Origin: an uncultured Acetatifactor sp.
GTDB lineage: Bacteria; Bacillota; Clostridia; Lachnospirales; Lachnospiraceae
DNA length: 64,000 nucleotides
NCBI GenBank assembly: GCA_910583845.1
Contig: CAJUAB010000011.1
Span: forward strand, 1-64,000
Direction: 5' to 3'
Shown in pieces: positions 59,495 through 64,000 of the stretch. The position numbers and the translations under genes were made by a program. Position 1 is the stretch's first letter. Each line of letters begins with the position of its first letter. Below the pieces are notes generated by a model that worked only from the letters and a program-made list of their open reading frames with translations, made no database searches and was not told the DNA's origin.

Positions 59495-60329
59495 GATGAT
59501 TTTACAGCAAATAGCGGAAAAGACCAGAGAGAGAATACGGGGGGAAAAGGAAAAAGTCTCCCTGGCGGAACTGCGGGCCAGAGCAGGGAACTGCGATGCG
59601 GCCACGGGTTTTCCCTTTGAGGCGGCACTCAGGAAACAGGGCATCGGCTTTATCTGCGAAGTGAAAAAGGCATCTCCCTCCAGGGGCATTATCACGGAGG
59701 ATTTTCCGTATGTGCAGATTGCGAAGGAGTACGAAGAGGCCGGGGCGGACGCCATATCGGTGCTCACAGAGCCCTTCTATTTCAAGGGGCAGGACAGATT
59801 TTTGCAGGAAATCCGGCAGGCAGTATCCCTTCCTCTGCTGCGAAAGGATTTTACGGTGGATGAATATATGCTTTATCAGGCCAAGCTGGCAGGAGCGGAT
59901 GCGGTGCTGCTGATCTGTGCCATCTTAAGTCCTTCGCAGCTTGAGGAATATCTGGGAATTGCCCGGGAGCTGGGTCTGTCGGCTCTGGTGGAGACCCATG
60001 ACGGACAGGAGATCGAGATGGCATTGCGGGCCGGAGCCCGGGTGGTCGGCGTAAACAACCGTAATCTGAAGGATTTTACCGTAGATATGCACAATTCCGT
60101 GCAATTGCGGGAACTGGTGCCCGGAGAGATCCTCTTTGTGTCGGAGAGCGGGATAAAGACCAGAGAGCAGGTCCGCAGGCTGGAAGAAAACGGCACGGAC
60201 GCGGTGCTGATCGGGGAGACTCTGATGCGCAGCCAGGATAAGGCCGGGATGCTGCGGTGGCTGAGAGGCAGGGAGGATGCCGGAGAGATTTCTTATCGTG
60301 GGGAACGGCAGAGAGGGGGAATGAGATGA
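59493..60329 (+). CDS. trpC: Indole-3-glycerol-phosphate synthase
   Basis: A 278-residue TIM-barrel TrpC converting CdRP to indole glycerol phosphate. Visible: FICEVKKASPSRGIITEDF (catalytic Lys and phosphate loop, about residues 54-72), PLLRKDFTVDEYML (second Lys), GVNNRNLKDFTVD and LFVSESGI. The start is ATG 59493 (or 59496), following GGGAAAGGGGAA; TTG 59442 in the same frame lies inside the palindrome and is unlikely. Its TGA overlaps the trpF start (ATGA), so the two are coupled. Confidence 0.96.
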   Translation: MMILQQIAEKTRERIRGEKEKVSLAELRARAGNCDAATGFPFEAALRKQGIGFICEVKKASPSRGIITEDFPYVQIAKEYEEAGADAISVLTEPFYFKGQDRFLQEIRQAVSLPLLRKDFTVDEYMLYQAKLAGADAVLLICAILSPSQLEEYLGIARELGLSALVETHDGQEIEMALRAGARVVGVNNRNLKDFTVDMHNSVQLRELVPGEILFVSESGIKTREQVRRLEENGTDAVLIGETLMRSQDKAGMLRWLRGREDAGEISYRGERQRGGMR

Positions 60330-60970
60330 AGATCAAGATCTGCGGTCTGACAAGACCGGAGGACATTGTCTGTGTGAATCGATGGGGGCCGGACTATGCA
60401 GGATTTGTGTTCTGGCCAGAAAGCCGCCGTTATGTGGACAGACAGCGGGCGGCTCAGTTAAAAAAACTGCTTTCTTCCCGGATACAGGCAGTGGGCGTAT
60501 TTGTGGACGCGCCTGTGGAGAATGTGACAGGCCTGCTGGCGGAGGGGATTATCGATGCAGTTCAGCTCCACGGAGAGGAATCGGAAGAAGACATCCGCTG
60601 TATTCAGGAGACCACAGGCGCAACGGTGATCAAGGCGGTAAAGGTGTACAGCCGTCAGGACGTGGAGGCATGGATGGACAGCAGGGCGGATTATCTGCTG
60701 TTTGACAGCGGTATGGGCAGCGGCCGGACCTTTGACTGGAGGCTGCTGGCAGGCATCAACAGGCCCTGTTTTCTGGCAGGAGGGCTGGGAGCCGATAATC
60801 TGGGGGAATTGCTTGATCATATCATTCCCTACGGCATCGATGTAAGTTCGTCTGTGGAGACGGACGGACACAAGGACCCGGAGAAAATCCGTCAGATCAT
60901 AGAACAGGTACGCGATAGGTCCGGACAGATGCAGACGGTCTGTCAGATGGAGGAGAAAAACAATGAGTAA
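60326..60970 (+). CDS. trpF: Phosphoribosylanthranilate isomerase
   Basis: A 214-residue TrpF. KIKICGLTRPEDI at the N-terminus holds the catalytic Cys; YAGFVFWPESRRYVD, VQLHGEESEEDI and the catalytic Asp in LLFDSGMGSGRTFDW follow, and FLAGGLGADNLGEL with DVSSSVETDGHKD gives the phosphate site. GAGAGGGGG lies inside trpC just before ATG 60326. The four-base overlap with trpC and eight-base overlap with trpB point to tightly coupled translation. TrpC and TrpF are separate proteins here, not fused as in E. coli. Confidence 0.96.
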   Translation: MKIKICGLTRPEDIVCVNRWGPDYAGFVFWPESRRYVDRQRAAQLKKLLSSRIQAVGVFVDAPVENVTGLLAEGIIDAVQLHGEESEEDIRCIQETTGATVIKAVKVYSRQDVEAWMDSRADYLLFDSGMGSGRTFDWRLLAGINRPCFLAGGLGADNLGELLDHIIPYGIDVSSSVETDGHKDPEKIRQIIEQVRDRSGQMQTVCQMEEKNNE

Positions 60971-62147
60971 AGGACGTTACGGCATTCATGGCGGTCAGTA
61001 TGTTCCGGAGACGCTGATGCATGAATTGAATCATCTGGAAGAGTGTTATGAATTTTACAGGAATGATCCGGAATTTCAGCAGGAGCTGCGGAGACTGCTG
61101 CATGAATACGCGGGCAGACCTTCCCTGCTGTATTACGCGGAGAAGATGACAAGGGATCTGGGCGGGGCCAGAATCTATCTGAAGCGGGAGGACCTGAACC
61201 ACACGGGTTCCCACAAAATCAACAATGTGCTGGGGCAGGCGCTGCTCGCCAAAAAGATGGGCAAGACCCGCATCATTGCCGAGACCGGCGCCGGTCAGCA
61301 CGGTGTGGCCACGGCCACTGCGGCGGCCCTGCTGGACATGGAGTGCGAGATTTATATGGGGGAGGAGGACACGGTCCGTCAGGCGCTCAATGTATACCGT
61401 ATGGAGCTTCTGGGAGCCAGGGTCCATCCTGTCACCAGCGGAACCAGAACCTTGAAAGACGCTGTCAATGCCTGTATGAGAGAGTGGACAAACCGGGTGG
61501 ATGATACCCTGTATGTGCTGGGTTCCGTCATGGGTCCCCATCCGTTTCCCATGATGGTGAGGGATTTTCAGAGTGTGATCAGCCGGGAAGCCAGGCGGCA
61601 GATTCTGGAACGGGAGGGAAAGCTCCCGGCGGCTGTGGTGGCCTGTGTGGGCGGCGGCAGCAATTCCATGGGAATGTTCTACAATTTTATAGCGGATAAG
61701 GATGTGGAGCTGATCGGCTGCGAGGCGGCGGGCAAGGGTGTGGATACGGCTTTGACGGCGGCTACTATTGCCACCGGCAGTCCGGGGATTTTCCATGGCA
61801 TGAAATCCTATTTCTGCCAGGATGAATATGGACAGATCGCGCCGGTGTACTCCATCTCCGCAGGGCTGGACTACCCCGGCATAGGGCCGGAACATGCCCA
61901 CCTGCATGACACCGGCAGAGCCCGGTACGTTCCCGTCACTGACGACGAGGCGGTGGACGCTTTTGCCTATCTGGCCCGGATGGAGGGAATTATCTGCGCT
62001 GTGGAAAGCGCCCATGCGGTGGCCTATGTCAGAAAGACAGCCGGAAATTACAGCCCGGACCAGAGCATCATCATATGTCTGTCGGGCCGTGGGGATAAGG
62101 ATGTGGCGGCGATCGCCAGATACAGGGGGGTGGATCTTCATGAGTAG
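60963..62147 (+). CDS. trpB: Tryptophan synthase beta chain
   Basis: A 394-residue TrpB, PLP enzyme joining indole and serine. The PLP Lys is in HTGSHKINNVLGQALL (about residue 82), the catalytic Glu in IAETGAGQHGVATAT, the phosphate cradle is GGGSNSMGMF and the C-terminus holds ICLSGRGDKDV. GGHYP-type start is GIHGGQYVPETLM. It overlaps trpF by eight bases and trpA by eight. The sequence is the standard TrpB1 type, expected to complex with TrpA. Confidence 0.97.
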   Translation: MSKGRYGIHGGQYVPETLMHELNHLEECYEFYRNDPEFQQELRRLLHEYAGRPSLLYYAEKMTRDLGGARIYLKREDLNHTGSHKINNVLGQALLAKKMGKTRIIAETGAGQHGVATATAAALLDMECEIYMGEEDTVRQALNVYRMELLGARVHPVTSGTRTLKDAVNACMREWTNRVDDTLYVLGSVMGPHPFPMMVRDFQSVISREARRQILEREGKLPAAVVACVGGGSNSMGMFYNFIADKDVELIGCEAAGKGVDTALTAATIATGSPGIFHGMKSYFCQDEYGQIAPVYSISAGLDYPGIGPEHAHLHDTGRARYVPVTDDEAVDAFAYLARMEGIICAVESAHAVAYVRKTAGNYSPDQSIIICLSGRGDKDVAAIARYRGVDLHE

Positions 62148-62949
62148 ACCAGAATATAATCAGATCAGCAGCGTATTTCAGACACCCAATCACAAGGCGT
62201 TTATCGCTTTTCTGACGGCGGGAGATCCCACGCCGGACTGCACCGTACAATATATTGCGGAGATAGCCCGGGCGGGAGCGGATTTAATTGAAATCGGTAT
62301 TCCCTTTTCCGATCCCATCGCGGAGGGAGTGGTGATCCAGGATGCCAGTATGCGGGCGCTCCAGAGAGGGATGACCACAGACGGGGCCTTTGAGATCGTG
62401 AGACGGGTGCGGGAGCAGGGCGGAGATCATGCCGGAATCCCGCTGGCTTTCATGACCTATGCCAATCCGGTATTTCACTATGGCTGTGACCGTTTTTTTG
62501 CCGGATGTGAGGAACTGGGCGTGGGTGCCGTCATTGTTCCGGATCTTCCCTATGAGGAAAAGCAGGAGATGGAAGGGGCGGCAAAGGCCCATCATGTGGC
62601 GCTGGTCTCCATGATTGCCCCCACCTCCCGGGAGCGGATTCAGATGATTGCCCGCGAGGCCGAGGGCTTTATCTATGTGGTATCCTCCCTGGGAGTCACC
62701 GGTGTGCGCAGTGAGATCGGCACCGATCTTAAGTCCATGGTGGAAAGTATACGGCAGGTGACGGATGTGCCCTGCGCCATAGGCTTTGGCATCAGCACTC
62801 CCGGGCAGGCCCGGCAGATGGCGCAGTTGTCCGACGGGGCCATCGTGGGCAGTGCCATTGTAAAGATCATCGCCCGGGACGGCGAGCAGGCGGGACCTGC
62901 CATTCATGCGTATGTGAAGGAGATGAAGGAGGCCGTGGCCCGGGCGTGA
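62140..62949 (+). CDS. trpA: Tryptophan synthase alpha chain
   Basis: A 269-residue TIM-barrel TrpA that releases indole from indole glycerol phosphate. Catalytic Glu and Asp are in LIEIGIPFSDPIAEG (about residues 47-61); FMTYANPVFHYG, VPDLPYEEKQEM and VSSLGVTGVRSEIG (mobile loop) are all present, and the phosphate site is GFGISTPGQ. GGGGGTGGATCTTC lies within trpB before ATG 62140. It ends the operon; no good terminator is seen in the following 230 bases, only weak dyads near 62990. Confidence 0.97.
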   Translation: MSRPEYNQISSVFQTPNHKAFIAFLTAGDPTPDCTVQYIAEIARAGADLIEIGIPFSDPIAEGVVIQDASMRALQRGMTTDGAFEIVRRVREQGGDHAGIPLAFMTYANPVFHYGCDRFFAGCEELGVGAVIVPDLPYEEKQEMEGAAKAHHVALVSMIAPTSRERIQMIAREAEGFIYVVSSLGVTGVRSEIGTDLKSMVESIRQVTDVPCAIGFGISTPGQARQMAQLSDGAIVGSAIVKIIARDGEQAGPAIHAYVKEMKEAVARA

Positions 62950-63108
62950 CCTGAAATATCCGGTCAGTATGGACATACGGGTTCATGAAATTTCATACAG
63001 GCAGACTGACTGGACGGGGATTACGGCCCGAGGAGGAAACAGGAAGATCTTTTGAGACTTATTTTGAGATAAGAATATTTTTCACTGGATTATATGCCTC
63101 ATATGATT

Positions 63109-63114
63109 TATAAT
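63109..63114 (+). promoter_or_regulatory. Possible -10 element before the P-loop gene
   Basis: A perfect TATAAT in an A/T-rich patch lies 68 bases before the start at 63182. No convincing -35 is found at 16-18 bases. Read-through from trp is also possible. Confidence 0.35.
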
Positions 63115-63181
63115 GGGAATACTTATCAGCTTAAGAGTTATTCTAAGTAAGAAGAGGGCTGGTAAGAGGAAGGGGATAAAA

Positions 63182-63727
63182 ATGATCATTCTGATTACAG
63201 GCGCGTCCCATACAGGCAAGACCATGCTGTCCCAGAGACTGCTGGAGAAGTATAAATATCCCTATCTGTCCATTGACCACCTGAAGATGGGGCTGATCCG
63301 CAGCGGACAGACCACGCTCACCCCTGTAAGCGACGACAGGGCATTAACGGACTATCTGTGGCCCATTGTGCGGGAAATGATAAAGACGGCCATTGAAAAT
63401 TTCCAGAATCTCATTGTGGAGGGCTGCTATATTCCCTTTGAATGGGAAAAGGACTTTGCGCCGGAGTACTTGAAGGAGATCCGGTACTACTGTCTGGTGA
63501 TGAGTGAAAAATATATCGCGAATCATTTTGACAGCATCAAAAAATACGCCGGCGTTATTGAAAACCGCGGGGAGGACGAGGACTGCACACCGGAGAATGT
63601 GCGAAGAGACAATGCCAGGGTGTTGGAGCAGTGCCGCGAAGCAGGGGTGAAATACATTCTCATTGATGAAGAGTATCAGGTTGATATCCAGCTGGAACCT
63701 GATGCGCCTGAGGATGACGACTTATGA
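63182..63727 (+). CDS. P-loop NTPase, small kinase or zeta-toxin-like
   Basis: A 181-residue protein with Walker A GASHTGKTM (residues 7-15) and IDHLKMGLIRSG, as in small-molecule kinases and zeta-type proteins, where the Asp is a phosphate acceptor site base. A Walker B-like LIVEGCYIPF lies near residue 78, and RRDNARVLEQCREAG closes the fold. It may phosphorylate a small metabolite, but the substrate is unknown. AGAGGAAGGGGATAAAA precedes ATG 63182. Its stop overlaps the next start by four bases (ATGA), so it is translationally coupled to an ATP-grasp gene. Confidence 0.8.
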   Translation: MIILITGASHTGKTMLSQRLLEKYKYPYLSIDHLKMGLIRSGQTTLTPVSDDRALTDYLWPIVREMIKTAIENFQNLIVEGCYIPFEWEKDFAPEYLKEIRYYCLVMSEKYIANHFDSIKKYAGVIENRGEDEDCTPENVRRDNARVLEQCREAGVKYILIDEEYQVDIQLEPDAPEDDDL

Positions 63728-64000
63728 TCATCTATGTAAAGGTACGGGCCAACGGGGAATATCACTCTCAGAATATATCTCACGCGGCGGCCGGATTCAG
63801 GGAAATGGGCGCTGAAATAAAGAAATATCATGTACTTGATGAGATTTATGAAAAAGTGACCGCAGATGATATTGTGGTGGACTATATTGATCAGGTGCAG
63901 ACAATTCTGCGAAAATTCGGCGTGACATGCGACTGCCCGGATTATCCGGAGCAGCTTTATCCTTTTATGGGACGAAGCATCTGGAGGGATCATATCAATT
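63724..64000 (+). CDS. ATP-grasp protein, R2K-like, 3' end missing
   Basis: Only 92 codons are present before the window ends. The start MIIYVKVRANGEYHSQNISH and GAEIKKYHVLDEIYEK, with an Asp-rich VTADDIVVDYIDQVQTILRK, fit the N-terminal part of R2K-type ATP-grasp proteins, which have a short preATP domain before the catalytic fold; the catalytic part itself is off the window, so the assignment is tentative. The overlap with the P-loop gene suggests that the two products act together, for example in adding an activated group to a small molecule or peptide. Confidence 0.6.
   Translation, partial: MIIYVKVRANGEYHSQNISHAAAGFREMGAEIKKYHVLDEIYEKVTADDIVVDYIDQVQTILRKFGVTCDCPDYPEQLYPFMGRSIWRDHIN

Noticed and set aside
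60897..62141. 414-codon minus-strand ORF opposite trpB
   Set aside because: It lies wholly against a well-supported enzyme gene and its sequence is rich in His and Arg with no fold pattern.

Overview
The window looks like chromosome of a Gram-positive gut-type clostridium, most likely a Lachnospiraceae member. The pointers are a PolC-type replicase next to ispG, a polA-coaE-FtsA-like-walJ block, the ACT/UPF0210 (PFL-family) pair, pta-ackA with a CcpA-type cre site, a T-box-controlled trp operon, GGAGG-type ribosome binding sites and a GC content that looks like about 50-55% by eye. No rRNA, tRNA, phage, IS transposase or CRISPR array was found. Assignment to family is inference; no database search was possible.

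Layout. (1) 1-29.5 kb is an accessory, mostly plus-strand array of small, loosely linked genes: seven GNAT acetyltransferase proteins, a Nudix hydrolase, ASCH, YdeI and AlkD-like proteins, a HAD hydrolase, a uridine-phosphorylase-like protein, an ATP-grasp protein, two M3-type peptidases (one secreted and membrane-anchored, one PepF-like), a chemoreceptor, a GH43 and a domain-swapped GH3 glycosidase, and several unknown proteins. (2) 29.7-35.6 kb carries ispG and polC; PolC has an unusual Gly/Ala/Ser-rich linker. (3) 35.7-41.1 kb holds two tandem AAA-ATPase/PD-(D/E)XK proteins whose 3' thirds are almost identical in DNA, then four small unrecognised or DUF genes. (4) 41.1-49.6 kb is core: polA, coaE, an extended FtsA-like protein, walJ-like, ACT protein, PFL-family protein. 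(5) 49.8-53.7 kb: tmcAL on the minus strand, divergent from pta-ackA. (6) 53.8-55.9 kb: a secreted transglutaminase-like protein with four DUF4214 repeats. (7) 55.9-62.9 kb: a complete trpEGDCFBA operon behind a tryptophan T-box. (8) 63.1 kb to the end: a P-loop kinase-like gene translationally coupled to a truncated ATP-grasp gene.

How genes work together. trpE to trpA encode the whole route from chorismate to tryptophan, with overlapping stops and starts for trpC-F, trpF-B and trpB-A; the leader reads uncharged tRNA-Trp. pta-ackA make acetate and ATP from acetyl-CoA under a probable CcpA site. PolC and PolA are the replicase and the repair/Okazaki polymerase. The GH43, GH3 and sugar O-acetyltransferase suggest use of plant oligosaccharides. 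The least explained parts are the AAA/nuclease pair with its small neighbours, the P-loop/ATP-grasp pair, a tiny ORF beside an XRE regulator, and a palindromic element shared by the ACT leader and the trpD-trpC gap.
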